The notes under the pieces were generated by a model that had not been told where the DNA came from, made no database searches, and saw only the letters and a list, made by a program, of their open reading frames with translations. The position numbers and the translations under genes are program-made. A stretch of 64,000 nucleotides of DNA from assembly GCA_965200505.1 (NCBI GenBank), contig OZ241343.1, forward strand, positions 2,418,001 to 2,482,000, read 5' to 3'. This DNA is from VXNE01 sp965200505 (GTDB lineage: Bacteria > Pseudomonadota > Gammaproteobacteria > Pseudomonadales > Azotimanducaceae). Positions 8,582-17,627 of the stretch are shown here, piece after piece. Position 1 is the first letter of the stretch, and each line of letters begins with the position of its first letter.

Positions 8582-9955
8582 CTAGAGCGGCTTGAATATC
8601 GTTTGTGCGCTTTCGGACCGCAATCTGCCGTAAAACTCTATCGCATAGCGGTCGGTCATTCCGGCAATGAAGTCGCAGATTGCACGATACTTGGTCGGTC
8701 TATCGGGCATCTTGACAACGCGATCACGATAGTCGTCGGGCAGCAGCCTGTCGCCACCCTCACCGGACAACGCATAGAAGATATCTCTCACGATTTCGTA
8801 TCCCCGATACTCGACGGTTTTCAGCTTTGGAGATTCGATCACTAAACCATAGGTCAAGCGCTTGAGAATGTTCACCCTCATCAGGAGGTCAGGCTCAAGT
8901 TTCACCTCGGATAGAGCAGGAAACTCCTCGTTCAACAAAACGTCCGTTCCCTCGACACACTGGTCGATTAGATGAGAAGTCAACTTGGTTCTAGCCGTTC
9001 CGTTTTCGATGATTCCCTGTGTCTTGTCGTAAATTGCGGCAGCTAGAAGGGCTAAGTGTTCTCCCCGCTGCACATCAATGCTGCTGGTGTCGAGCATCAG
9101 TGACTCGGGATCGAACGCTGGTTCTAACCAGATATCCATCATGCGCTCGAACAGCGTCGCTTGGTCGATATTGAGTTTTTGCAGTATCGGTTTGTACACG
9201 CGGTCCTGTAGTGTGGCAAGGATCATCTGCATGGGCGTAACGAAGCCCGCCTTGAGCGCATCTTCTAAGTCGTAGGTCGAGTACGCTATGTCGTCCGCTA
9301 GATCCATTATTTGGCATTCAATAGTCCTAAATTGGGCGTCAATGTCGTTCTCCTGCAAGACGGACCGCTTGACCTTCTCAACCAGTCTGCGCTCTGTGGC
9401 GTAGAAGCCCTTAACGAGTGGGGTTCCCGGCTCTCTCTCCATCGGAATGGACTCGTCGTATTTTAGTATCGCCGCGAGTGTGCGATGTGTGAGGTTGAGG
9501 CCAACCTCTGGGGCTGGTTGCGGTTCCTTCTTGGAGAGCTTCCCCAACATGCGTAGAGATTGGGCATTGCCCTCGAACCCGCCGAGACGCTTCATGCAGT
9601 CGTCGAGTGCCCGTTCACCGTTGTGGCCAAACGGAGGATGCCCTAGGTCGTGGGCTAGAGCGGCAGTTTCGACAAGGTCAGTGTCTATTGAGTGTTCATT
9701 GAAGTAGCTGTGGCTGTGGTTCAGTCGCAGCGCGATAGCTTTCGCGACCTGGGCGACCTCTAAGGAGTGCGTTAGGCGATTGCGAAAGAAATCGTGTTCG
9801 ACAGAGGGAAAGAGCTGCGTCTTGCCTTGAAGTCTGCGGAACGCGGGACTGTGCAACACGCGGGCGTAGTCTCGTCGGAAGGCACTCCTGTGGGACGGAC
9901 CGTCTTCAATTGGATGCTCTCGCGTCCGATCTCTCGCCGTGTAGAGGGGTTTCAT
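8582..9955 (-). CDS. dgt: dGTP triphosphohydrolase (dNTPase, HD domain)
   Basis: A 457-residue HD-domain dNTPase that splits dGTP (or several dNTPs) to nucleoside and triphosphate. It has the family start FRRDYARVLHSPAFRRLQGKTQ, the metal ligands in NRLTHSLEV, AHDLGHPPFGHNGE and DLADDIAYSTYDLEDA, and the expected length. Its codons are clearly AT-richer than those of the upstream catabolic genes, so it appears acquired. A 54-codon gene overlaps its start by an ATGA junction, giving coupled translation. dGTPases can be housekeeping enzymes, but members of this family also stop phages by depleting dNTPs, and the neighbourhood is defence-like. Confidence 0.92.
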   Translation of the reverse strand: MKPLYTARDRTREHPIEDGPSHRSAFRRDYARVLHSPAFRRLQGKTQLFPSVEHDFFRNRLTHSLEVAQVAKAIALRLNHSHSYFNEHSIDTDLVETAALAHDLGHPPFGHNGERALDDCMKRLGGFEGNAQSLRMLGKLSKKEPQPAPEVGLNLTHRTLAAILKYDESIPMEREPGTPLVKGFYATERRLVEKVKRSVLQENDIDAQFRTIECQIMDLADDIAYSTYDLEDALKAGFVTPMQMILATLQDRVYKPILQKLNIDQATLFERMMDIWLEPAFDPESLMLDTSSIDVQRGEHLALLAAAIYDKTQGIIENGTARTKLTSHLIDQCVEGTDVLLNEEFPALSEVKLEPDLLMRVNILKRLTYGLVIESPKLKTVEYRGYEIVRDIFYALSGEGGDRLLPDDYRDRVVKMPDRPTKYRAICDFIAGMTDRYAIEFYGRLRSESAQTIFKPL

Positions 9956-10116
9956 TCAACGGGTCTGTCGGCCTTGTTCCGCTTGGACGGTTGCTGCGGA
10001 GGCTCAAGGCGGAGTTTGGTGTTCGTCACCTCTTCGACGTACCGAACGAGCGGCTCGATCTTCTTGGCGGTGAGGCGACCGGCGATCTCGCCGGCTGTCT
10101 TCGGTTGCTTGTCCAT
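9952..10116 (-). CDS. Small protein coupled to dgt
   Basis: This 54-residue frame starts at ATG 10116 after a good Shine-Dalgarno (AAGGGGAGA). Its stop overlaps the dgt start in an ATGA junction, which strongly suggests a real cistron. The peptide begins MDKQPKTAGEIAGRLTAKKI and is basic and proline-rich near its end (LEPPQQPSKRNK). I do not recognise a family. It might be an accessory or regulator of the dNTPase, but this is inference from the coupling alone. Confidence 0.6.
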   Translation of the reverse strand: MDKQPKTAGEIAGRLTAKKIEPLVRYVEEVTNTKLRLEPPQQPSKRNKADRPVE

Positions 10117-10145
10117 GCGTCTCCCCTTGTCTTGACCACGGCAAG

Positions 10146-10161
10146 GTGGGCGGCCGCCCAC
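10146..10161. repeat. Perfect 16-base palindrome
   Basis: The sequence GTGGGCGGCCGCCCAC reads the same on both strands. It lies about 30 bases upstream of the small gene before dgt, so it could be an operator or an mRNA hairpin in the leader. No protein is known to bind it, and GC-rich DNA makes such palindromes fairly likely by chance. Confidence 0.35.
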
Positions 10162-10409
10162 ATGCGTACCGTGGCTACAGTATGTGGGTAGTGGCGACGT
10201 TCATCAAGTCCTTTTGTGCGGCCTTATCGCGGCCCACGACGAGGGGCGGCTTCGTAATCGGGAGCACACGCTGGCGACGCGACGGTTGGGCGCGTCAGCG
10301 GGCGTACCTTCGGGTGGAGGGTGCCGAGTGTTCCATGTACGGGGGCGAGATCACAGCGAGTTGCCCTTTCGACGGCTGAGGCCACCGGGAGTGGCGGAAT
10401 TGTGCCCTG

Positions 10410-13400
10410 CTACTGCGGACTGACGCGATATGACACGCGCATGCCGCCCTTGTGGAGGCTATAGTAGTCTCTGTACTTGTCCTCGAACGGGTTGGGCAGC
10501 CAGTAGAACTCCGGTTGAGCAGAAAGGGCAAACCGAACCCGCAGAATCCGCCACTTCCCGCGGCGGGCTAGGCGAGTCGCGGCGTTGATCTCGCTGATAC
10601 CGAGCTCGAACTGCGAATCGTCGCCGCTTGTCGCCTTAACTTCCACATGCATCTTCTCGCCCTTGTGAGTGAACTGGAAGTCGAATCCGTGGCCGTCGCT
10701 AACGTTATCCGGCTCGCCACTTACCGGCTCTAGCACCTTCCGTCGTATCTCTGAAACCCAAGCGTCGCGGGCCTGCGCTCCGAACTCCTTATGAAGGTAG
10801 TGGTAGGCGTGGATCTCGCCGACGATGCCAACCAACTCTCGATAGCCTGCCGATGGGCGAGGCACCTGAACGGTGCCTTTCCCACTTCCCCCGCCACCTC
10901 CTCCGGCTTTTGTGCGCACTACTTCTAGGGGCGTGAATTCGTCCCGCTTAGCACACGGCCCCGTGGGATCGGAAAGTTTGCCGAGGCGGTCGAAGAGATC
11001 GCCATAGCTCTCGCCGCCGTCAATCTCAAACGGCGTACCAGCGACATCGAAGGTTCGGCGTTTGCGACGCTCTTCTTGTTCACGAAGGTGTCGCTCTTGG
11101 CGTCGGGCTTCGACTTCCTCGGGTGCAAGATTTAGCTGCTGACGAATCGCATCGAGAGTCGAACAACCGCCGCATGCGGTAGAAAACTCTTGGTCATCCA
11201 AGATGTCGAGGGCCCTCTTCAGCAATTCGCCATCAGACCAGCGCCATAGGTATGCTGCCGGTGGGGCGAGAGGCATGTCAGGAGGCTGATGTCGAGTCTC
11301 CTTCGTGGTGTCGAGTTCCGTCCATGCTTGGTGGAGATCTAGAACACCTGTGCGTATGTATCCGAGACGCTTCATGTTCTCGCCGGCGACTTCGTACGGG
11401 TCGGGAGCGATCTCGATTCCCTCCCTCTCGAACACGTCGCGCAGATCATTGACGCTTCCCGCGTCTCGGAGCATCTGCAGGTGGGGCGCGACGTCGGAGA
11501 TTTCCGCATAGCGATCGCGCAGGGTGCCGAGGATTGCATCGAACGGCACTTCCCACCACCGTGTCGACCAGTCCGCGTCGCCCGTAAAGTTGTCGCTCAC
11601 TCTTTCGATCTCGCGGAATAGATCGGGTTTATCTCCCTTGATAGCAACGTGCCGGGCAAACCCACGCAGTAGCGCCTTTGCCTCTTCCAGACGAGCCTCC
11701 GTCTGCTTCGATACGTTGTGATTCTGTACTATCTCGTATCGATCTCCGAGCCTCCCGAGGGCTTCGTTCCACGCGGGAAGTTGGGCGACGTCGCCCAGCA
11801 CCTTCCACGCTGCTGTTCCCATTTCGCAGTCGTCACTGCTCATTCGCGCCGCCATCAGCAGGCTCGGGGTGGGCCACTGCGGCAAGTTGGCGGATAGCCA
11901 TTCGGTCAGGCCTTCGTTGTCCGCCGCCGCCGCGTCAAGTTCGTGGTCGGCGACCCCGAACAGCATCAAGACCGGCCGGAGGCGATCCACTAGTAAACTT
12001 GTATTGCCAGCCCACCGTTGGCGAATATCCGCCAGCGCCTCGGCATCAATGTCAGCGCGTTCCAAGGCCGCTCCCATACGCTCCGGCGTCACCTTTTCCT
12101 CTACTGAGAGCGCCCCCAAGACAAGCCGAAGGTCCTTGAGGAGATCCTGCCGTTCGAGTAGCGCCTGCGCCGCAGTCGCGAGCTTTTCGTAGGATGTAAA
12201 GTCTCGTTGAGCGGCGAACACGTCGCCGGGCAACCACTGTGCCGGGCACTGTGTCTTCGAACTGACGATGCCGCTGCCATCGACCAGTTCAACGGAGATC
12301 TCGTCACAATCCAACCATCGAGCACGGCGAAGCCTGTCCGCTGCTCTTCGCCAAGCCACGGTCCCGGGGCCGGTCGGATTGTTGCCGCCGTTGGCGGCGA
12401 CGGAGAGCAGCACGACCGCTAGCCAGTGATGTTCTGTCTCGCTAAGCAATGAGATCCCCTCCTTTGGCTCCTTCCAAGGAGTGCCGTCAATGATTGGGCG
12501 CTCTTCGAGCAAGGATGCCTTCGTGACATCGGTCGCGTCTGAAAGGACATCCGCCAAGCGTTGAGCATCCTCCAAGCGCATCTCTAGAATCGGCTTCCCA
12601 TGTTCTCGGAGCGATCGCGTTCGATCTCTGTTGTTTGGCAGGTAAACGCCCGCCAACTCGTCTCGTCCATGTATTGAAAAAGCGCGTTGCCCGGTCCTCA
12701 CGAGGAAATTGTCGGGAAGTCCTTGTCCAGGATCCAGATGCCGCCACCCGTCGCGCAGTTGGCCGAGGAACATGTCGAATCTTGCGGCGGGCACTCTATC
12801 CGCCGCCCACACCCTCGCCAAGGCATCGAGCAACTCTGGTCCCGTCCGATCGTCCTCTGTCGGATACATGTTTAGACCTAGGCGCACAAGTTGCTTCTGC
12901 AAAGAGTGTTCATTGTTCAACCGATGCGCGAGATCAAGAGATAACGGATCAAGATGCGAGTAGCGTTCCGACTGTCCTCGCAGAAGCGATTCGGGAACTA
13001 GCCAGCGCGTAGAGAGCGGCTGCTCTCGCTCAGGGCCGTCGCTGAGCCAGGTGAGGGTACTCAGCCAGTGTTTCAAGGGCGACGTAATAGTCGCTGTCCA
13101 CCGATGCCCATGAGGTTTCTGTACGGTTACCAACTCCCAGGGGTTCCAATCACGGAACGAAGCCAAGATGAGACGGGAGAGTGCGTCCCCTGCGGTCGGT
13201 CTCAGTGCTTCCAAATGGCTGATTTCGGGTAACACTCTGATCCCAGATAGCTTATACGAGAACCAACTCCCGAAGGGCGGCTTGAGTTGCTGCTTGGCAA
13301 GCTCGCACCACTCGGCCCACGCCTCTCGGGGGATGTTGGCAGGCCGCTTCTCCAAGAGGTCGTTGCCCTTGCCCTCGGACGACATACCGAAGGGGACGTC

Positions 13401-15842
13401 ATCGATAGGCTGTAGCCGCAGGCCCTCGACTACCCCCGCACGAGCAAGTGGTTGGCTCCGTCCCTCCATACTGACGTGCCAACGCTCATCGTCGGGGGGA
13501 AGCAGCACCGTTCCTAGTAGTCGTTGGGCTGCGTCATCAGGCAATTCCGCAGCCAAGCACGCGATGTCGTCGCCATGCCCGTTTGGCCAACCGGGTCCGA
13601 AGATGGCGTCCCCCGTCGGAAACCACCCTCCATGGCAGCAGACCGGCAGGCGTCGAAGCAATGATGACAACGTGTCGGGTGGTTCGTCGCCGAGAAGGCG
13701 GAGTGTCCAGTCAAGGATCTCGGCACAACGTATCGCGTCCGGGCTTCCATGCGGAATGGGTGGAGGGGGCAGGGCGGGGATAACGACGTTTTGAAGAATC
13801 TGCTCACGTCTGGGGAGCAACGCGAATCGACCGTAAAGGAATTTCTGCACTTGGGTGTTGCGGTGCGATTGGCCCTCGTGTGTTCGTACGTCCATGTGCA
13901 GGAAGGCGATGTGCTCTCGAAGCGCCTTTGGTACATCTTCGAGGTCAGCGATGTCGTCGTCGCCTTGTATGGGACGGAAGAACAGCTGCATGGGATCCGC
14001 CGCCGCAATCAGACGCCCGTCTCCGGTTGGAAGGAAACACGCACTGGCGACGGGGTCCGGATTGCCATGCTGCGGTTCCGAGCGCAGATCATCAGGGAGA
14101 ATCGCCAAGAGGCTGCGCAAGAACATGTTCCAGTCGATGTCTGGCTCAAGGTCTCGAATACTTCGAGCCATTCGTTCTATCGTGTTTACCCATTCGGCCT
14201 GTGTGGGAGCTGGGTCACCGCCGAGGCAATCGATGAGTCGATCGACAGCAGCCTCTCGGCCATCGAGTTCCTTCGATACCACGGCAAACCCGGCACTCGT
14301 ACGCCAACGGTCAACCCCAACCGGGTCATCGTCATCGAGAGCCGGCATCACTCGCGCCTCACCAGAGGTGCGCCAGCCGTCATCGCAGAGAATCAGGGCT
14401 TGATCGTCCAGCGGGCGGCCTCGTTCCGCCGCACGTTCACGCAACTCATCCATCAGAGACCATTTTTCGCCACCCACTGGGGCCGTTGACGACAGAATGT
14501 CCAGAACCGCCCGCGCCCGCCATGCCTCGGGTTGTCCCGCGGCCAGCCCACGAACGGCGTCGAGGCATAGGTCCAGCACGTTGTCCAAGAGCAGTTCGTT
14601 GTAGGGTTCGTCGAAGTCGATCTGCTCGCGGTTGAGAGAGCCGTAGAAGGGAGCGTTGACGTGTGCGCCCGTCCCAGTCGTCTTTGCCGTCGGCAGAAAG
14701 ATCACGAAGGCTCCCTCTGGAGAAGTGGGAGCATCTTCGACGGCTACCCCTACGGTGGCCTGCTGCACCTCCGGCCAGCGGTTCGGCAAGTGTTCCACAG
14801 CAGCGCGGATGTCATTGGCAACACGCTGGTCATCGTCCCCTCCGACGACTCGTGTCCACACATGAAACCGGCGGCCATCGACGGTTGCCATTGCAGTGTT
14901 GCCTACTCGCAGCCGCCGATGGCGGATTCTCGAACCTTCAAGACTTGCATCGGATTCCACCGTACGCCCTAGGACGCACCGCTCGCCATCGACCTCAATG
15001 GTGAGTTCTCTGAGATGATCGAGAAAGACGACCGACCGGGTGTCGCGAAGTTCGTCGAGTTGCTCCTTCACAGACTGAACTGCCCCTTCACGGTCCAGCG
15101 GCAACCGGACTACGGTTGTATGGCCTTCGTCGAGCAGGGACTGAACTGCTGAGGGCATCGTTGCGGCTGGAAGCGGTATCGCGTATGGCGAGAGGGCTCT
15201 TGCTGCCTCCGCAGCGTCCGATCTTCCCTTCGTCAAGCGCCGCTGATACTCCTTTAGCTGCTCCTGGGACCAGTCGACCAGCGGGCAATCCTCGAACGGT
15301 GAACGAGCCTCAAGTCCGCACTGCTTCAGCTCTTGAGATACCTCGGCAACTCGATCGATCACAGCAGGATCGAAACGAAAGGTGAAGCAGGGGTCGTTTG
15401 CGGACAGCGGCGTAGACCAGATTTCCGGGCAGCCGGACACCTGCAAGACGCTCCGAAAGCCCAACCCCTTGTTGCCCACGCTTTCATTCGGATTCTTTGG
15501 GCTTTGCGCGAGCTGGCAGATCCCCTCGAAGTCATCGAGACGGAATGGCTGTCCGCTGTTTCCTACAAGGAGCACAGGTTGGGAATCGTTGTTCAGGACG
15601 AAGGAGATGCGCCGCGGGTCATCTTGTTTCGCTTTCGCCAGCGCGTCATGGGCGTTCTGCAGGAGCTCCAAAATGCACCGCCCCCGATACTCTTGGGCGA
15701 TTTGCGCGTTGAGACTGGCGACGGTTTGGTAGTTCCGCGTACCGTTCTTGAGCTCGTCGAAGAACGTTCGAATCTGACTCTGGGCATGATCGATGATCAG
15801 CCTGTCACCTAGCCGCCGCGCCTGTTCAGAGTAGGTCGTCAT
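10410..15842 (-). CDS. Giant sacsin/HSP90-like ATPase with C-terminal DUF3883 domain
   Basis: This 1810-residue protein starts with a GHKL (HSP90/sacsin-type) ATPase domain: the N-box ELLQNAHDA at residues 59-67, a G1-like VGNSGQPF at 93-100 and GNKGLGFRS at 123-131. The C-terminus (about 1680-1790) looks like DUF3883, a nuclease-like fold with GFDFQF followed by HVEVKATSGDD, matching a D...ExK arrangement. About 1500 residues between them have no motif I know; a Gly-rich linker (GGGGGGSGK) precedes DUF3883. The gene lies 17 bases after the sox-like gene on the same strand and is AT-richer than it. Proteins with this layout occur in bacterial defence islands. That it restricts foreign DNA is inference. 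Confidence 0.8.
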   Translation of the reverse strand: MTTYSEQARRLGDRLIIDHAQSQIRTFFDELKNGTRNYQTVASLNAQIAQEYRGRCILELLQNAHDALAKAKQDDPRRISFVLNNDSQPVLLVGNSGQPFRLDDFEGICQLAQSPKNPNESVGNKGLGFRSVLQVSGCPEIWSTPLSANDPCFTFRFDPAVIDRVAEVSQELKQCGLEARSPFEDCPLVDWSQEQLKEYQRRLTKGRSDAAEAARALSPYAIPLPAATMPSAVQSLLDEGHTTVVRLPLDREGAVQSVKEQLDELRDTRSVVFLDHLRELTIEVDGERCVLGRTVESDASLEGSRIRHRRLRVGNTAMATVDGRRFHVWTRVVGGDDDQRVANDIRAAVEHLPNRWPEVQQATVGVAVEDAPTSPEGAFVIFLPTAKTTGTGAHVNAPFYGSLNREQIDFDEPYNELLLDNVLDLCLDAVRGLAAGQPEAWRARAVLDILSSTAPVGGEKWSLMDELRERAAERGRPLDDQALILCDDGWRTSGEARVMPALDDDDPVGVDRWRTSAGFAVVSKELDGREAAVDRLIDCLGGDPAPTQAEWVNTIERMARSIRDLEPDIDWNMFLRSLLAILPDDLRSEPQHGNPDPVASACFLPTGDGRLIAAADPMQLFFRPIQGDDDIADLEDVPKALREHIAFLHMDVRTHEGQSHRNTQVQKFLYGRFALLPRREQILQNVVIPALPPPPIPHGSPDAIRCAEILDWTLRLLGDEPPDTLSSLLRRLPVCCHGGWFPTGDAIFGPGWPNGHGDDIACLAAELPDDAAQRLLGTVLLPPDDERWHVSMEGRSQPLARAGVVEGLRLQPIDDVPFGMSSEGKGNDLLEKRPANIPREAWAEWCELAKQQLKPPFGSWFSYKLSGIRVLPEISHLEALRPTAGDALSRLILASFRDWNPWELVTVQKPHGHRWTATITSPLKHWLSTLTWLSDGPEREQPLSTRWLVPESLLRGQSERYSHLDPLSLDLAHRLNNEHSLQKQLVRLGLNMYPTEDDRTGPELLDALARVWAADRVPAARFDMFLGQLRDGWRHLDPGQGLPDNFLVRTGQRAFSIHGRDELAGVYLPNNRDRTRSLREHGKPILEMRLEDAQRLADVLSDATDVTKASLLEERPIIDGTPWKEPKEGISLLSETEHHWLAVVLLSVAANGGNNPTGPGTVAWRRAADRLRRARWLDCDEISVELVDGSGIVSSKTQCPAQWLPGDVFAAQRDFTSYEKLATAAQALLERQDLLKDLRLVLGALSVEEKVTPERMGAALERADIDAEALADIRQRWAGNTSLLVDRLRPVLMLFGVADHELDAAAADNEGLTEWLSANLPQWPTPSLLMAARMSSDDCEMGTAAWKVLGDVAQLPAWNEALGRLGDRYEIVQNHNVSKQTEARLEEAKALLRGFARHVAIKGDKPDLFREIERVSDNFTGDADWSTRWWEVPFDAILGTLRDRYAEISDVAPHLQMLRDAGSVNDLRDVFEREGIEIAPDPYEVAGENMKRLGYIRTGVLDLHQAWTELDTTKETRHQPPDMPLAPPAAYLWRWSDGELLKRALDILDDQEFSTACGGCSTLDAIRQQLNLAPEEVEARRQERHLREQEERRKRRTFDVAGTPFEIDGGESYGDLFDRLGKLSDPTGPCAKRDEFTPLEVVRTKAGGGGGGSGKGTVQVPRPSAGYRELVGIVGEIHAYHYLHKEFGAQARDAWVSEIRRKVLEPVSGEPDNVSDGHGFDFQFTHKGEKMHVEVKATSGDDSQFELGISEINAATRLARRGKWRILRVRFALSAQPEFYWLPNPFEDKYRDYYSLHKGGMRVSYRVSPQ

Positions 15843-15859
15843 GGCGAGTCAACGGGGTC

Positions 15860-17110
15860 CTAGTGCGCGACGCCCGCTGCGCCGTGCTCGTCAATGAGCG
15901 CACCGGTGTGAAAGCGCTCCAACGCGAACGGCGCGGCCAAGGGGTGCGGGCGGTCGTGGGCCACCGTATCCGCGAACACATAGCCAGAGCCGGGGGTGGA
16001 CTTGAAGCCGCCGGTGCCCCAACCGCAGTTGAAGTAAAGCCCGGTCACCGGCGTTTTGCCGATGATGGGGCAAGCGTCGGGGCACACATCGACGATGCCC
16101 CCCCATTGGCGGTTCATGCGCACCCGGCTGAAGGCGGGGAACAACTCGCACACGGCTTGGATCGCGTGTTCCAACACATTGAATGAGCCACGCTGGCCGT
16201 AGCCGTTGTAGGCGTCGGTGCCGGCGCCGATGACGAGATCACCCTTATCGGCTTGGCTGATGTAGCAATGCACCGCGTTGGACATCACCACCGTGTCCAG
16301 GCAGGGCTTCAGCGGCTCGGACGCCAGCGCCTGCAAGGGACGGGATTCGATGGGCAAACGGAGGCCGGCCATGGCGGCGAGCACGCCGGAGTGCCCCGCC
16401 GCCACGCAGGCCACCTTGTCTGCACGAATGAAACCGCGACTCGTCTCCACGCCCGTGGCCCGCCCCTGTTCGACGCGGATGCCGACCACTTCGGTGTGCT
16501 GCAGCAAATCCACCCCCAGCGCGTCGGCGGCACGGGCGTAGCCCCAAGCCACGGCGTCATGGCGGGCCACGCCGCCCCGGGGCTGCCAAGATGCCCCCAG
16601 CACCGGGTAGCGGGCCGCTGGTGAGCAGTTGATGAGGGGCGCTTTCGCCCGCACTTCGGCCGGCGTCAGCACCTCCCCGTCGATGCCGTTCAACCGATTC
16701 GCGTTGACGCGGCGTTCGATGTCGCGCATGTCCTGCAGGGTGTGCCCCAAGTTGAGCACGCCGCGCGGGCTGAACATCACGTTGAAGTTGAGCTCGACGC
16801 TCAAGCCCTCCCAGAGCTTGAGCGCGAACTCGTACAGGTGGGCGGCTTCGTCGCGCAGGTAGTTGGAGCGCACGATGGTGGTGTTGCGGCCGGTGTTGCC
16901 ACCGCCGAGCCACCCCTTCTCGACCACGGCGACATTGCTGATGCCGTGTCGCTTCGCCAGATAGTAGGCGGTGGCCAAGCCATGCCCGCCACCGCCCACG
17001 ATGACGACATCATAGGCAGGCTTGGGCACCGGGTCGCGCCAAGCTGGCGGCCAATGCTCGTGATGGCGGCGAGCGTGCCTTAGGAGGTTGAGGAGGGAGT
17101 AGCGTTCCAC
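15860..17110 (-). CDS. Sarcosine oxidase beta subunit-like FAD oxidoreductase
   Basis: A 416-residue FAD enzyme strongly like SoxB, the beta subunit of heterotetrameric sarcosine oxidase, which demethylates sarcosine to glycine. It has the SoxB-type start ERYSLLNLLRHARRHHEHW, the nucleotide motif VVIVGGGGHGLATAYYLAKR, and GWLGGGNTGRNTTIVRSNYL around the covalent-flavin region. GTG 17110 (VERYSLL) matches where family members start; the frame is open to 17152. The partner subunits SoxA, SoxD and SoxG are absent nearby, so it may pair with genes elsewhere or act alone. Its GC-rich codons are host-like, unlike the defence gene just downstream. Confidence 0.85.
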   Translation of the reverse strand: MERYSLLNLLRHARRHHEHWPPAWRDPVPKPAYDVVIVGGGGHGLATAYYLAKRHGISNVAVVEKGWLGGGNTGRNTTIVRSNYLRDEAAHLYEFALKLWEGLSVELNFNVMFSPRGVLNLGHTLQDMRDIERRVNANRLNGIDGEVLTPAEVRAKAPLINCSPAARYPVLGASWQPRGGVARHDAVAWGYARAADALGVDLLQHTEVVGIRVEQGRATGVETSRGFIRADKVACVAAGHSGVLAAMAGLRLPIESRPLQALASEPLKPCLDTVVMSNAVHCYISQADKGDLVIGAGTDAYNGYGQRGSFNVLEHAIQAVCELFPAFSRVRMNRQWGGIVDVCPDACPIIGKTPVTGLYFNCGWGTGGFKSTPGSGYVFADTVAHDRPHPLAAPFALERFHTGALIDEHGAAGVAH

Positions 17111-17221
17111 GCTGGCGGGGGGCGCTGGGCATTGTCGTCGGCTAGCCAGCATACCCGCGGGCGAAGGTCCCCGCCATGCGTCTCGGGGTGCGATTGTTGT
17201 GAACGGACTGGGCGTCTGAGG

Positions 17222-17254
17222 AGGAAGCGGGGGCTTGCATCATCCCCGCTTCCT
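17222..17254. repeat. Strong inverted repeat (hairpin) upstream of hicB-like gene
   Basis: Arms 17222-17232 (AGGAAGCGGGG) and 17244-17254 (CCCCGCTTCCT) pair perfectly over 11 bases with an 11-base loop. It lies in the 285-base gap between the sox-like gene (starting 17110 on the minus strand) and the hicB-like gene (starting 17396). No T-run follows. It could be a terminator, an operator or a leader structure for the hicB-like gene; HicB proteins often bind their own promoter. Confidence 0.5.
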
Positions 17255-17395
17255 TGGCTAGACCCCTGCCCAGCCTCCCCGCGGCGTCAAACCGCCGGCG
17301 TTCGCGGGAAGCGCCCGGCAGGACGGCGCTTATGTGTGCCGCGGGCCGTCACCGTGCCGGTGGCTGGCGACGCTCGCTTACGGATGACCGCTTCA

Positions 17396-17611
17396 ATGAG
17401 CAACACATTCACGGCTATCTTGGAACGGAATGGCGACTGGTATGTTGCATATTGCCCGGAAGTGCCGAGGGCGAATGGTCAGGGGCGCTCAAAGCAAGAT
17501 GCGCGTGAGAGCTTGGCGGATGCGATCGCGCTGATCTTTGAGGACCGTCGGGAAGACGCACTCCGTGGCCTGCCGGAAGATGCGGAACGGGGCACCGTAG
17601 CCGTCCGGTGA
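17396..17611 (+). CDS. HicB-like antitoxin, no HicA partner seen
   Basis: The 71-residue product has the HicB partial RNase-H fold pattern: FTAILERNGDWYVAYCPEVP, then a SKQDARESLADAIALIFEDR helix and a Glu-rich tail. HicB proteins neutralise the HicA RNase. The open frame extends upstream to 17132, but ATG 17396 matches the family start. No HicA-like frame lies on either side: the next gene is convergent and ends only 17 bases away, and the upstream gap shows none. It may be an orphan antitoxin or the remainder of a broken pair. Confidence 0.7.
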   Translation: MSNTFTAILERNGDWYVAYCPEVPRANGQGRSKQDARESLADAIALIFEDRREDALRGLPEDAERGTVAVR

Positions 17612-17627
17612 AGAAGCCAATGTCGTG

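Noticed and set aside
10162..10409. A gene in the gap between the dgt unit and the giant GHKL gene.
   Set aside because: The short frames there lack ribosome sites and domain patterns; the gap probably holds only the promoter of the dgt unit and the end of the giant gene.
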